Positions 47,374 through 56,976 of a stretch of 64,000 nucleotides of DNA are shown here, piece after piece; position 1 is the stretch's first letter, and the number at the start of each line of letters is the position of its first letter. The DNA is from UBA2031 sp037189985 (GTDB lineage Bacteria; Pseudomonadota; Gammaproteobacteria; Pseudomonadales; Moraxellaceae). The notes beneath the pieces are model-generated. The model searched no databases, had not been told where the DNA came from, and worked only from the letters and a program-made list of their open reading frames with translations. Location: positions 226,616-290,615 of the forward strand of contig JBBCJX010000031.1 of NCBI GenBank assembly GCA_037189985.1, in the 5' to 3' direction. The position numbers and the translations under genes are program-made.

Positions 47374-48405
47374 CTAGCCACCACAGACCAGTGGCTCGAT
47401 TTCGAGCCCGACCCCGAAGCGCTCCTGAACATCATGCTGTATGGCGTGGGCAACCGTCATCACATCCTCGCCACTTGCACCACCATGATTGACCAGGACC
47501 AGCGCCTGCTTCTCGTAACTGCCCACCGGACCGATACGACGCCCCTTCCAGCCAGACTGCTCTATCAGCCAGCCCGCTGCCAGTTTGACCTGTTCACCCT
47601 GCGGATACGCTACCAGTGCAGGAAACCTGGCCAAGAGACTCTCGTATTGCGAACGCGGAATGACAGGGTTCTTGAAAAAACTGCCGGCATTGCCCAAGGC
47701 TTCGGGTGCCGGCAATTTGCGCTGGCGAATCGCAATCACCGCATCTGCCACTTGCCGGGGTGAGGGCTCCTGAATGCCGGCCGCCGCCAATTCCTGGCGG
47801 ATATCGCCATAAGCGATATTGACGTCGGGCTTCTTCAGCAAGCGAAAACGTACCCGTGTAATGACATGACGACCTGCCTCCTCCTGCTTGAACGCACTGT
47901 CACGATACCCTAGGCGACAGTCCGCCAGTGAAAACTCGCGCGGCAGGCCCGTGGCGATCTCCAGCGTGGACAATGAATGCAGGCGATCGGCAATCTCGAC
48001 ACCGTAAGCGCCGATATTCTGTATGGGCGCCGCCCCTACGGTGCCAGGAATCAACGAAAGATTCTCAAGGCCGGACCACCCCTGTGCGAGTGTGGTCTGT
48101 ACAAAATCATGCCAACGCTCACCGGCCCCCGCCTCGACCAGAACCGTCTCTTCGTTCTCTTCAAGCAGATGCACACTGCGCATTGCCGGTTGCAGGACCA
48201 GCCCTTGGAAATCACCGGCAAACACCACATTGCTGCCACCACCCAGCACCATCAGCGGCAATGCACGCTCTCTGGCCATGGCCAGCAACTCGCGCAACTC
48301 TGCCTCGCTTTCAGGGGCGGCATAAAAGCGCGCACTTGCAGGAATACCAAAGGTATTGAGTGAAGCAAGGGAGAAATTTTCCTGGACGATGCTCAACAGC
48401 CGCAC
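47374..48405 (-). CDS. murB: UDP-N-acetylenolpyruvoylglucosamine reductase
   Basis: The 343-residue type I MurB (MRLLSIVQENFSLASLNTFGIPA) has FAD-binding VLGGGSNVVFA, AGAGERWHDFV, SLIPGTVGAAPIQNIGAYGVEI, the proton donor Ser in NAGSFFKNPVI and the C-terminal LEIEPLVCGG. It makes UDP-MurNAc. Its start overlaps the end of the phosphatase gene by 13 bases. Confidence 0.96.
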   Translation of the reverse strand: MRLLSIVQENFSLASLNTFGIPASARFYAAPESEAELRELLAMARERALPLMVLGGGSNVVFAGDFQGLVLQPAMRSVHLLEENEETVLVEAGAGERWHDFVQTTLAQGWSGLENLSLIPGTVGAAPIQNIGAYGVEIADRLHSLSTLEIATGLPREFSLADCRLGYRDSAFKQEEAGRHVITRVRFRLLKKPDVNIAYGDIRQELAAAGIQEPSPRQVADAVIAIRQRKLPAPEALGNAGSFFKNPVIPRSQYESLLARFPALVAYPQGEQVKLAAGWLIEQSGWKGRRIGPVGSYEKQALVLVNHGGASGEDVMTVAHAIQHDVQERFGVGLEIEPLVCGG

Positions 48406-48896
48406 CCCAGCACACCCTGTTTCCTGAGCACTTCACGCAGCAAGGCGTGGCTACCTTCCTCGACCAGATCAAGGACTGCATCAAAGCCGTCGGCAGTACC
48501 GTAATAAGGGTCCGGCACATCCTTGCCTTCATGGCCGGGCAGGTAATCCAGGAACATGCCGACATGGGCTTGGCCCCGGGAAAATTTCTGTATCTTGCGC
48601 ACGGTTTCCAGCACGGACATTTCCATGCACAGGATGTAGTCAAAGCGATCGAAATCTGCCGGACCTACCTGACGGGCACGCAGGGCAGAAAGATCATAGC
48701 CCCGCTCCCGGGCATGCTTTTGCGCACGACGATCCGCTGGCTCACCCACGTGAAAGCCACTGGTCCCTGCAGAGTCTGCATGTACCAGAGCGCCCCAACC
48801 GGCTTTCTCTGCCTGCTGGCGAAAAACGGCCTCTGCCGTCGGTGAACGACAGATATTACCAATGCACACAAAAAGGACTCGGGCAGGATCGGTCAT
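48393..48896 (-). CDS. Low molecular weight protein-tyrosine phosphatase
   Basis: ATG at 48896 has AGGAGG six bases upstream; a second ATG one codon earlier is also possible. The 167-residue protein has the P-loop VCIGNICRSPTAEAVF (C11, R17) and the general acid in DPYYGTADGFDAVLDLVE. It sits between murB and kdsB as in Pseudomonas. The physiological target is unknown. Confidence 0.94.
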   Translation of the reverse strand: MTDPARVLFVCIGNICRSPTAEAVFRQQAEKAGWGALVHADSAGTSGFHVGEPADRRAQKHARERGYDLSALRARQVGPADFDRFDYILCMEMSVLETVRKIQKFSRGQAHVGMFLDYLPGHEGKDVPDPYYGTADGFDAVLDLVEEGSHALLREVLRKQGVLGCGC

Positions 48897-49660
48897 CATC
48901 TGCCTCCTGCCAGCAATGCTCGGACACGCTCCAGATCTTCTGCCGTATCCACACCAGGTGGCAGCTCGACGGCTGCCACATCGACATGGATTTTCACGCC
49001 GTTATAAAGCGCACGCAGTTGTTCAAGTGACTCAAGCTGCTCGATGAGGGTCAGTGGCCACACCACATAGGCATGCAGGAATCCGACACGATAAGCATAG
49101 ATACCCAGATGCCTGAGCCAGACATCCGGCAGGGGCAGTTGCGTCTTGTCCCGGGCAAAATCGTCACGCGCCCAAGGAATGGGGGCACGGCTGAAATAGA
49201 GTGCATTGCCACTGGCGTCACGCAGCAGCTTGACGACATTGGGATTGAAAAGCTGGGCAGCATCCGTCAGCGGCTCTGCCAGGGTAGCCATGCCAGCCTC
49301 TTTGGCAGCAGCAAGATTGCCGGCCACCTGATTGATGACGGCAGGCGGAATCAGGGGCTCGTCACCCTGCACGTTCACCACGATGACATCGTCTGCCCAG
49401 CCGCGCTGCCTGGCGACTTCCTGCAAGCGGTCAGTGCCCGAAGGATGCGCTGGCGAGGTGAGTACCACCTCGGCGCCGATGGCGCGGGCCGCCGAAAAAA
49501 TGCGCTCATCATCGGTGGCAATCAGGACTTCTTCTGCTGCACTGGCCAAGGCGCGCTCATGCACATGAGCAAACATGGGCTTGCCGGCAATATCCAGCAA
49601 GGGCTTGCCCGGAAGGCGACTGGAGCCGTAACGCGCAGGAATGACAACCTTGAATCCCAT
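48896..49660 (-). CDS. kdsB: 3-deoxy-manno-octulosonate cytidylyltransferase
   Basis: The 254-residue enzyme has MGFKVVIPARYGSSRLPGKPLLDIAGKPM, EEVLIATDDERI, SGTDRLQEV and VVNVQGDEPLIPP, the KdsB signatures. It activates Kdo as CMP-Kdo for LPS. GAGGAG precedes the ATG. It is followed by the phosphatase with an ATGA-type junction. Confidence 0.97.
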   Translation of the reverse strand: MGFKVVIPARYGSSRLPGKPLLDIAGKPMFAHVHERALASAAEEVLIATDDERIFSAARAIGAEVVLTSPAHPSGTDRLQEVARQRGWADDVIVVNVQGDEPLIPPAVINQVAGNLAAAKEAGMATLAEPLTDAAQLFNPNVVKLLRDASGNALYFSRAPIPWARDDFARDKTQLPLPDVWLRHLGIYAYRVGFLHAYVVWPLTLIEQLESLEQLRALYNGVKIHVDVAAVELPPGVDTAEDLERVRALLAGGR

Positions 49661-49671
49661 GATGTGGCTCC

Positions 49672-49857
49672 TCAGCTCAGGCGCTCTTCAATCGTCAGTG
49701 CACGCGCCTCTTCCTGCAGCATGACAGGAATGCCATCACTGATGGGGAAAGCCAAGGCATCGACACGGCAAACCAGTTCTTTCTTGTCCGCGTCGTAACG
49801 CAACGCCCCTTTGCACAGCGGGCAGGCCAGAATGGCCAGCAGTTTCTTGTCGAGCAT
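49672..49857 (-). CDS. ycaR: Trm112/YcaR-family small protein
   Basis: The 61-residue protein (MLDKKLLAILACPLCKGALRYDADKKELVC, AFPISDGIPVMLQEEAR) has the CPxC plus Cys of the family. In proteobacteria it sits between lpxK and kdsB as here. Its role there is unclear; in eukaryotes the fold activates methyltransferases. Confidence 0.93.
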   Translation of the reverse strand: MLDKKLLAILACPLCKGALRYDADKKELVCRVDALAFPISDGIPVMLQEEARALTIEERLS

Positions 49858-49869
49858 GTCAGGGCCTGT

Positions 49870-50853
49870 TCATTGAATGGAAGGAAACGCATCCAGCTGC
49901 TTGAGCAGCAGGTTCAGGAAAGCTGGCGGCAGTTCAGCGGATACCGGCACATACCACCAGTGTCCCTGCGCCACCGCAAGGCACTTCACCGCATCCTTTT
50001 CCGTCATGACCACGGGCAAACCATCACCAAAATCCAGGTCACGCAAGGCGTAGTCATGGTGATCGGGAAAAGCATGCGGGATGACGTCGTAGCCCGCATG
50101 TTCCAACTGAGAAAAGAACCGTGCCGGATTACCGATGCCTGCCACCGCATGAATACGGCTGCCCGGCAGCGGGACTGGGTGCATCTCGCCCCGCAGATTG
50201 AGCCAGCCCTGCGCAAGCAATTGCATTTGATGGGCGCCCGCACGGGAAAAGCCGTCACCATTCACGATGACATGATCCACTTTTTCCAGGCGTGAGGCCG
50301 GCTCACGCAGAGGTCCAAGCGGCAGAAGATGGCCATTGCCCAGGCCGCGCGCGCCATCCACAACCGCAATCTCGATATCCCGCGCCAGCGCGTAGTGCTG
50401 CAAACCGTCATCGCAGAGCACCACATTGCAGTCGCTGCGCTTCAACAAAAGCTCGACAGCACGTGGACGCACAGGATCCACCACCAGTGGCACGCCACTG
50501 CGGCGGAACAAGGTCATGGGCTCATCGCCGGACTCCAGCGCCGTCACATACTCGCTCAGCATCAGGGGATAATCGCCACGCCCGCCATAACCGCGACTGA
50601 CGACACCGGGCCGATAGCCATGCGCACGCAAAAACTCGATCAATGCCAGCGTGAGAGGCGTTTTCCCAGTACCGCCCACGGTGACATTACCAATCACGAT
50701 GACTGGGACGGGGAAGCGCCGGCTACGCAACACCCCTGCACGATACAAGACACGCCGCACTGCCGTAACCGCTGCATACAGCCACATGAGAGGCAGCAGC
50801 AGCCAAAGGGCCGGATGCCCCTCATGCCAGGCACGTGTGAGCCACCTGCTCAC
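49870..50853 (-). CDS. lpxK: Tetraacyldisaccharide 4'-kinase
   Basis: The GTG start at 50853 forms a GTGA overlap with the msbA stop. The 327-residue protein has an N-terminal membrane helix (about 15-30), Walker A GNVTVGGTGKTP (55-66), SRGYGGRG, and VVDGARGLGNGHLLPLGPLREP. It phosphorylates the lipid A precursor at 4'. The msbA-lpxK order is standard. Confidence 0.96.
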   Translation of the reverse strand: MSRWLTRAWHEGHPALWLLLPLMWLYAAVTAVRRVLYRAGVLRSRRFPVPVIVIGNVTVGGTGKTPLTLALIEFLRAHGYRPGVVSRGYGGRGDYPLMLSEYVTALESGDEPMTLFRRSGVPLVVDPVRPRAVELLLKRSDCNVVLCDDGLQHYALARDIEIAVVDGARGLGNGHLLPLGPLREPASRLEKVDHVIVNGDGFSRAGAHQMQLLAQGWLNLRGEMHPVPLPGSRIHAVAGIGNPARFFSQLEHAGYDVIPHAFPDHHDYALRDLDFGDGLPVVMTEKDAVKCLAVAQGHWWYVPVSAELPPAFLNLLLKQLDAFPSIQ

Positions 50854-52625
50854 ACTGCCCCCGGCAAAGACACTTCATCATCGGCAAAATCCCGGCTGTG
50901 CAACTGGGCGTACACACCGTTGCGCGCCAGAAGCTCGGCATGGGTGCCCTTCTCGACGATATGCCCCCTGTCCATGACCACGATGAGGTTTGCGCTCTCG
51001 ATCGTGGAAAGGCGATGGGCAATCACGAAGGTTGTACGGCCTTTCATCACTTCGTCGAGCGCCGACTGGATGAAGAACTCGGACTCATTGTCCAGCGCAC
51101 TTGTGGCTTCATCGAGAATAAGGATGGGCGCATCCTTGAGCAGTGCGCGGGCAATCGCAATGCGCTGGCGCTGACCACCGGACAACTGCACGCCATCCTG
51201 GCCTACACGCGTCTGATAACCCTCGGGCAATGCCATGATGAAATCATGCGCATAGGCAGCCTTGGCAGCCCGCTCGATTTCCTCCTGCGAGCTGCCACTC
51301 TTGGTGCCGTAGGCAATGTTGTGCGCGATGGAATCATCGAAGAGCACGACCTTCTGGCTGACCGTGGCAATCTGGCGGCGCAAGGAATCCAACGGAAATT
51401 CCTGGAGCGGAATGCCGTCAATGGTGATCTCGCCCTCCGCTACGTCATAGAAGCGTGGCAGAAGATTGACCATGGTTGTCTTGCCAGAGCCGGAGCGGCC
51501 CACCAGCGCCACGGTCTGTCCCGGCTGCACATGCAGGCTGATATCCTGCAGGACAGGCGTGCTGCCATCGTAGGAAAAACCGACCTGGCTGAATTCAACC
51601 TCACCTCGTACACGATCAACCTGCCGGGTACCGGTATCCGGCTCGCCTGCCATGTCCATCAACTCGAACACCGACGCCGAAGCGGCAATGCCGCGCTGGA
51701 TCTTTTCATTGATCTCGGTGAGCGTACGCACCGGTCGCGCCAGCATGCCGGCCGCCGTGATGTAGGCAATGAATTCAGCGGCAGATACGTCCCCCATGAT
51801 CTGGGGCTGCAAGGCAACCCAGATGACAGCCGCCATGGCCACCGCCATCAACAGCTGCACCAGCGGTGAGCTGAGTGAACTGGTCACCACCATCTTCATG
51901 CCCTGGCGCAGATTTTCCTTGGAGGCCCGCTCGAAGCGACCACGCTCATAGGCTTCGCCACCGTAGGTCTTCACCACCTGATAGGCATTGATGGTTTCGT
52001 TGGCTATGTGGTTCACATCGCCCATGGAAGCCTGGATCTTGTGTGAAAGCTTGCGAAAACGCTTGCTGGCAATTTTCACGATCAGCGCACTGAACGGCCC
52101 GATGACCAGCAATGAAAGCGAGAGGCGCCAGTTGGAATAAAAAAGGTAACAGGTGAGGCCGATGACAATGAAACCTTCACGGGCCAGTGTCTTCAAAGAG
52201 TCCGTCGCCGCTTGGGTGATCTGCTCGACGTCATAGATCAGTTTTGCGGCAATGCGGCCGGGAGAATTCAGATGATAAAAGCTGGTGGGCAGCATCAGCA
52301 GCCGCGCAAAAATCTGCTGCCTGACCTCGTACACGATATTGCGTGACACCAGCGAGAGAAAATAGTTTCCCATGAAGCCACCGACAAGGCGCAGCAGGAA
52401 AATCCCGATGATGAAAAGAGGGAACAGGTTCTTGGAAGTCTGATCGGCGTTCTGGATGGCCTCGATCACATACTGGATCAGCTTGGCGGCCATCCATTCG
52501 GTCTGGGCACTGATGACAAAGCCCAGAATGCCGAGCAGGAAAATCCCCCAGTAGCGGCGGGTATACCGCAGCAGGCGCTTGTAAACCAGCCAGCCGGAAA
52601 GCTTTACGGATTCTTGTGTATCCAT
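50850..52625 (-). CDS. msbA: Lipid A export ABC transporter MsbA
   Basis: ATG at 52625 (MDTQESVKLSGW). A TTG two codons upstream extends the frame. The 591-residue fused TM-ATPase has six TM helices (about 25-320) and a nucleotide domain with VGRSGSGKTTMVNLLPRFYD, SGGQRQRIAIARALL and LILDEATSALD. It flips core-lipid A across the inner membrane. It is translationally coupled to lpxK. Confidence 0.96.
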   Translation of the reverse strand: MDTQESVKLSGWLVYKRLLRYTRRYWGIFLLGILGFVISAQTEWMAAKLIQYVIEAIQNADQTSKNLFPLFIIGIFLLRLVGGFMGNYFLSLVSRNIVYEVRQQIFARLLMLPTSFYHLNSPGRIAAKLIYDVEQITQAATDSLKTLAREGFIVIGLTCYLFYSNWRLSLSLLVIGPFSALIVKIASKRFRKLSHKIQASMGDVNHIANETINAYQVVKTYGGEAYERGRFERASKENLRQGMKMVVTSSLSSPLVQLLMAVAMAAVIWVALQPQIMGDVSAAEFIAYITAAGMLARPVRTLTEINEKIQRGIAASASVFELMDMAGEPDTGTRQVDRVRGEVEFSQVGFSYDGSTPVLQDISLHVQPGQTVALVGRSGSGKTTMVNLLPRFYDVAEGEITIDGIPLQEFPLDSLRRQIATVSQKVVLFDDSIAHNIAYGTKSGSSQEEIERAAKAAYAHDFIMALPEGYQTRVGQDGVQLSGGQRQRIAIARALLKDAPILILDEATSALDNESEFFIQSALDEVMKGRTTFVIAHRLSTIESANLIVVMDRGHIVEKGTHAELLARNGVYAQLHSRDFADDEVSLPGAV

Positions 52626-52679
52626 GTTCAATCTGCAAACAGGCCGCAGGGCCAGTGAGTGAAGGTGGGCCCTGCCAGC

Positions 52680-53102
52680 TTATTTCGCGTCGGGCTGGCG
52701 GGTACTGATGCTGAGGCTCTGGAAGCCCATCTGGCCCGCCACGTCCATCACGGTCACTACGGACTGATGCGGCGTATTGCCGTCGGCGGAAATCAGGAAG
52801 GGAATGTCGCGACTACCCTCACTGGCTTTCTCGATAGCTGAACGCAGGCTGGTGGCCTGCTTGCTGGCCAGCAGTTGTCCGTTGACGGCAAAATCACCGC
52901 TGGCACTGACAGCCACCTCGATACTCCGGGGTGGCGTCTGAGCACTTGCCTCGCCCTTGGCTTCGGGCAGGCTGATCTGAAGCTGGCTGGCCTTGGTAAA
53001 GCTGGTGGTCAGCATGAAAAAGACAATCAGGAAAAGCAGGCAATCAATCAGGGGAACCAGATTGAGGTCCAGCGAATCCTCGGACGCCCGACGGAATTTC
53101 AC
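52680..53102 (-). CDS. exbD: ExbD/TolR-family biopolymer transport protein
   Basis: The 140-residue protein has a short cytoplasmic start (MKFRRASEDSLDLNLVPLIDCLLFLIVFFMLTTSF) containing the conserved membrane Asp in PLID, then a periplasmic domain with RSIEVAVSASGDFAVNGQ. With ExbB it forms a proton-driven motor that energises an outer-membrane process. Its stop is 55 bases before msbA. Pseudomonas has the same pair beside lpxK. Confidence 0.94.
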   Translation of the reverse strand: MKFRRASEDSLDLNLVPLIDCLLFLIVFFMLTTSFTKASQLQISLPEAKGEASAQTPPRSIEVAVSASGDFAVNGQLLASKQATSLRSAIEKASEGSRDIPFLISADGNTPHQSVVTVMDVAGQMGFQSLSISTRQPDAK

Positions 53103-53770
53103 GCCGCGCTCTCCCGTGCCTTGCCGTCACGCACCTTGCGTGACTGCTTTTCCTGGAAATCGACCTCACGATCACCATGCACGATGTCGACGAGCTTGAT
53201 GGCCTGCTGCTCCATTTCCACCGTAATGGTGCTGATGTGCCGCACCAGGTGGCGATGCACCACCATGGCAGGAATCGCCACAACAAGACCGCTGGCGGTG
53301 GTGATGAGGGCCTTGGAAATGCCGCCGGCCAGCATGGTGGGATCACCTATACCTGAGGCCGTGACAGCCATGAATGCCTCGATGATGCCGATCACGGTGC
53401 CCAACAAACCCAGCAAGGGTGAAATCAGCGCCACCGTGCCCAGAAGAGAAAGGTATTTCTCGAGGTCATGCACCACATGCGAGCCGGCCTCCTCGATACT
53501 TTCCTTCATGATCTCGCGACCATGTTTGGAGTTGAGCAGGCCGGCCGCCAGTATCTCCCCCAGAGGAGAGTCTTCACGCAGTTCCTTCAGGCGGGCCGCA
53601 TCAAGCTGGTTGGCCTTGATCCATTTCCAGACGCGGGCCAGCAGGTCAGGCGGAGCGACTCTTGCCATGCGCAGCGACCAGAGTCGCTCCAAGCTGATGG
53701 CTAGTGCCAGAATGGATGCCACGATGATGGGCAGCATCAGCCAGCCACCAGCCTTGATCATTTCCCACAC
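53099..53770 (-). CDS. exbB: MotA/TolQ/ExbB proton channel protein
   Basis: GTG at 53770 (VWEMIKAGGWLMLPIIVAS) has GGGGAG nine bases upstream and matches the family N-terminus. The frame upstream starts only at a TTG. The 223-residue protein has three membrane segments (about 10-30, 110-135, 155-180), with the conserved LGTVALISPLLGLLGTVIGIIEAFMAV. It overlaps exbD by four bases. It is the stator partner of ExbD. Confidence 0.93.
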   Translation of the reverse strand: MWEMIKAGGWLMLPIIVASILALAISLERLWSLRMARVAPPDLLARVWKWIKANQLDAARLKELREDSPLGEILAAGLLNSKHGREIMKESIEEAGSHVVHDLEKYLSLLGTVALISPLLGLLGTVIGIIEAFMAVTASGIGDPTMLAGGISKALITTASGLVVAIPAMVVHRHLVRHISTITVEMEQQAIKLVDIVHGDREVDFQEKQSRKVRDGKARESAA

Positions 53771-53875
53771 AGTCGTGAACTCCCCTCGCTGTTGCTCGAA
53801 TGCCGCCGGTGACGGCAAAAGCGTGGGCTACTTTACCGGGTTATGCCCTGCCGCGCCAAGCAGCAAACATGGCTC

Positions 53876-56212
53876 TCAATTCTCAAAAAAGGCTTGCGCT
53901 TCATCATCTTGCCGCTCTCGCCAGTAGCGTGGTTCACGCTGCCGCCAGGCAGAGGGCCGTGACACTCCTCCGGCGGACAACTCAATGACGAGCGCCCCGC
54001 TATTGGCCGTGTTGCGCCATTGCACGCCGGTATGCTGCAAACGGTCGAGCAGCGTCTGGCTGGGATGCCGGAAGGCGTTGCGGTAGCCGGCAGAGGCAAT
54101 CGCCCAGCCAGGAGATACGGCGGCCACCCACTCCAGCGAACTGGCATTGCGGCTGCCGTGATGCCCCAGCACCAGGACATCGGCACGCAGCCGCTCGGGA
54201 TCAATCCGTGCCAGCAGGCGACGCTCACCACGCTGCTCAAGGTCTCCCGGCACGAGGATGCCACGCCCGCCACGGCTGACATGCAGAACACAGGAGCGGT
54301 TGTTGTCGTTGCCGGCCAAGGCGAACTCTTCGTCATCAGGGTAGAGAATGGCAAAGCGCCAGCCCTCCCAAAACCACTCCTGCCCCGCACGACACTCCCA
54401 CCAATGCTCGCCGTAAGGAGCAACCAGCCCTGCAGGCAACACCCCCATGCCTTGTGTCACGGGCATGCTGGCCAGTACAGAGGCAGCGCCTCCCGTGTGG
54501 TCGTTGTCATCATGGCTCAGCAACAAACGATCCAGCCTGTAGACGCCCAGCCTGCGCAGGCTGGGCAAAACATGGCGTTGCCCGGCATCCGCCACAGGCC
54601 CCAGAGGCGGGCCGGTGTCATAGAGCAGACTGTGCTTTCCTGTCTGCAGCAGCGCCGACAACCCCTGTCCGACATCCAGCACCGTCATGCGCAACACACC
54701 GGGCTGGGGAGATAGCGGCGGCAACCACAATGCCAGCGCAAACACGGGCAACAACAAGAACAGTTGCCGCTGTACCGGCTGCCAGAGCACCAGCACAGCG
54801 AGTACCAACCACAGCAAACCACTCACTCCCGCCAGGCTCCACGCAGCTCCCGCACCCGGCCACCCCTGGAACTGCTCCAGCAGGGCATCAAGAATCGTCA
54901 TCAGGAAAATGGCAGCCTCCCAGACAACATGCGCAGCAGCACTCAGGGACAACAACCAACATAAAAGCCCCAGCAAACCCAGAGGCACGATGACAAAAGT
55001 CACTGCGGGCACGGCCAGGAGATTGGCCAAGGGAGAAACCCAGCTCGCCCTTTCAAAAAACCACAAGGTCAGCGGCAACAGCAAAAGCGTCAGCACGAAC
55101 TGCAGGGACAATGCCTGTCGCCACATCGGTATGTTCTGGCGCAAAGCCCCCAGCAGCAGGAGGATGGCAACCGCACCGAATGACAGCCAGAAACCAACGG
55201 CATGAACCGCCAGTGGAGACCACAACAAGACCAGAACCAAAGCCAGCATCAAAACCTGGAATGCCGGCAGGCGACGGCTCATGCCCTGGCACAGGAGAAC
55301 CACAGCCAGCATGATGAGGGTGCGCTCCGTGGGCACGGAATACCCCGCCATCAGGCTGTACAACCATGCAATGACAAAGCCGGCCGCCAGTGCCGGCTTG
55401 GGCAAGGGGAAGCGCAAGGCCAGCACCGGAAAAAATTGCAGCAGTCGCCGTACCATCCAGGCGGTCACTACCGCAAGCAAGGTGATGTGCAGGCCCGAAA
55501 TCGCCATGAGGTGAACCACGCCCGTGGCAACATAACGCTCCCAGAGCTCATCGCTCACCTGCGTACGGTCACCCGTGATCAGCGCCAGTACCACGCCTGC
55601 TGCCGGACGCTCGGGATAGGCGGCAAGAAAATGCTGGCGCAAGCGGGCACGAAGACTATCAATGCTGATGCCCGCAGGTGGAGCACATTGCATGGCCCGC
55701 ACCGTTCCGCTGGCGGTCACCCCTTCCGACAACAACCATGCTTCGTAATCAAAGCCGCCTGGATTGACGGCCCCATGAGGCCGCTTCAGTTTCACCCGCA
55801 AGGTACAAACAGCATCCGGCATGGGTATGTCAGACAGCGCTGAAAAAAGCTGCCACAACCCCGCTACCGGTATGTCCTCACCTTGTGGCCCGGCCGCCTG
55901 CTCCGGCCGGAAACGCAAACGCAGGCCACGCTCCACACGCTCCGGCAAACCACTTACACGACCATGAACCTCCAGTTCCACGCCCTCCAAAAATTTCGGA
56001 ATACGTGAATCGACAGCATGTCTGGCCACCGTGACGGACCAGGAAAACGTGGCAAGAAAAAGCGCCAGCAGCACACAACTGCGCAACCGCCAGAACCAGG
56101 CACAAAAAAGAAAAATGATGGCCGCCAAGGGAGCCAGCCACAAAGGTGGCAGTGACGGCAGGACAGGCAGCAACAAGAGGCCACCTGCAGCGGCAGCGAG
56201 ATAGGGTCCCAT
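53876..56212 (-). CDS. comEC: ComEC/Rec2 DNA-uptake channel protein
   Basis: The 778-residue protein has AAGGA six bases before the ATG. N-terminal membrane segments and a DUF4131 OB-like region (about 30-190) are followed by the Competence membrane domain (about 220-480; GDRTQVSDELWERYVATGVVHLMAISGLHITLLA). The C-terminal metallo-beta-lactamase domain (about 510-740) has LDVGQGLSALL, LLLSHDDNDHTGG and VLGHHGSRNASS. It forms the inner-membrane DNA channel of natural transformation. It is full length, so competence is plausible. Confidence 0.95.
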   Translation of the reverse strand: MGPYLAAAAGGLLLLPVLPSLPPLWLAPLAAIIFLFCAWFWRLRSCVLLALFLATFSWSVTVARHAVDSRIPKFLEGVELEVHGRVSGLPERVERGLRLRFRPEQAAGPQGEDIPVAGLWQLFSALSDIPMPDAVCTLRVKLKRPHGAVNPGGFDYEAWLLSEGVTASGTVRAMQCAPPAGISIDSLRARLRQHFLAAYPERPAAGVVLALITGDRTQVSDELWERYVATGVVHLMAISGLHITLLAVVTAWMVRRLLQFFPVLALRFPLPKPALAAGFVIAWLYSLMAGYSVPTERTLIMLAVVLLCQGMSRRLPAFQVLMLALVLVLLWSPLAVHAVGFWLSFGAVAILLLLGALRQNIPMWRQALSLQFVLTLLLLPLTLWFFERASWVSPLANLLAVPAVTFVIVPLGLLGLLCWLLSLSAAAHVVWEAAIFLMTILDALLEQFQGWPGAGAAWSLAGVSGLLWLVLAVLVLWQPVQRQLFLLLPVFALALWLPPLSPQPGVLRMTVLDVGQGLSALLQTGKHSLLYDTGPPLGPVADAGQRHVLPSLRRLGVYRLDRLLLSHDDNDHTGGAASVLASMPVTQGMGVLPAGLVAPYGEHWWECRAGQEWFWEGWRFAILYPDDEEFALAGNDNNRSCVLHVSRGGRGILVPGDLEQRGERRLLARIDPERLRADVLVLGHHGSRNASSLEWVAAVSPGWAIASAGYRNAFRHPSQTLLDRLQHTGVQWRNTANSGALVIELSAGGVSRPSAWRQREPRYWRERQDDEAQAFFEN

Positions 56213-56274
56213 GACACATCCTTGTGATTCGGGAATGAATTGTGTGCCGCCCGCAAGCAGGGGCCGGCAGATAC

Positions 56275-56976
56275 CTAGGCTTCTCCCTGACTGAGCCTGC
56301 CGTGATCCATGCGCAGGATGCGGGCAGCAGAATGTGCCAGAGAAAGATCATGGGTCACGATCACGAAGCTGATGCCAAGCTCGCGGTTCAGCTCTGCCAG
56401 CAGGGCCTGCACCTCTTCCGAAGTATCGTTGTCCAGATTGCCGGTTGGCTCGTCAGCCAGCACCACGGCAGGCTCCGTGACCAGTGCACGGGCCAGCGCC
56501 ACACGCTGGCGCTCACCTCCGGAAAGCTCAGAGGGCTTGTGCTGGATACGGGCCGCAAGACCCACCCTTGCCAAGAGAGCTGTCGCCTTTTTTTCAGCGT
56601 CGGCAATGTCTCCGTTACGCAGAAGCAGCGGCATGCACACATTTTCGAGCGCCGTGAACTCCGGCAAGAGGTGATGGAACTGGTAAACAAAACCGATATG
56701 ACGATTGCGCAGCAGTCCACGCTCCACTTCGTTGCACTGGCTGAAATCCTGCCCGCAGATTTTCACTTCACCCGAACTCGGCGTATCCAGCCCTCCCAGC
56801 AAATGCAAGAGCGTGGTCTTGCCCGAGCCGGAGCTGCCGACGATGGCAACAAACTCGCCACGGGACACCTGCATGTCGATGCCATGCAGGATTTCCAGTA
56901 CCTGGGGGCCTTCCTCAAAGCGCTTGGTCAGCGCCCGGGTCTCCAGCACCAATTCACTCCTGCCCTGACTACTCAT
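56275..56976 (-). CDS. lolD: Lipoprotein-releasing ATPase LolD
   Basis: ATG at 56976 (MSSQGRSELVLETRALTKRF) has GGAGG nine bases upstream and overlaps the lolC-like stop by eight bases. The 233-residue ABC ATPase has GSSGSGKTTLLHLLGGLD, SGGERQRVALARAL and VVLADEPTGNLD. It powers release of outer-membrane lipoproteins to LolA. Confidence 0.96.
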   Translation of the reverse strand: MSSQGRSELVLETRALTKRFEEGPQVLEILHGIDMQVSRGEFVAIVGSSGSGKTTLLHLLGGLDTPSSGEVKICGQDFSQCNEVERGLLRNRHIGFVYQFHHLLPEFTALENVCMPLLLRNGDIADAEKKATALLARVGLAARIQHKPSELSGGERQRVALARALVTEPAVVLADEPTGNLDNDTSEEVQALLAELNRELGISFVIVTHDLSLAHSAARILRMDHGRLSQGEA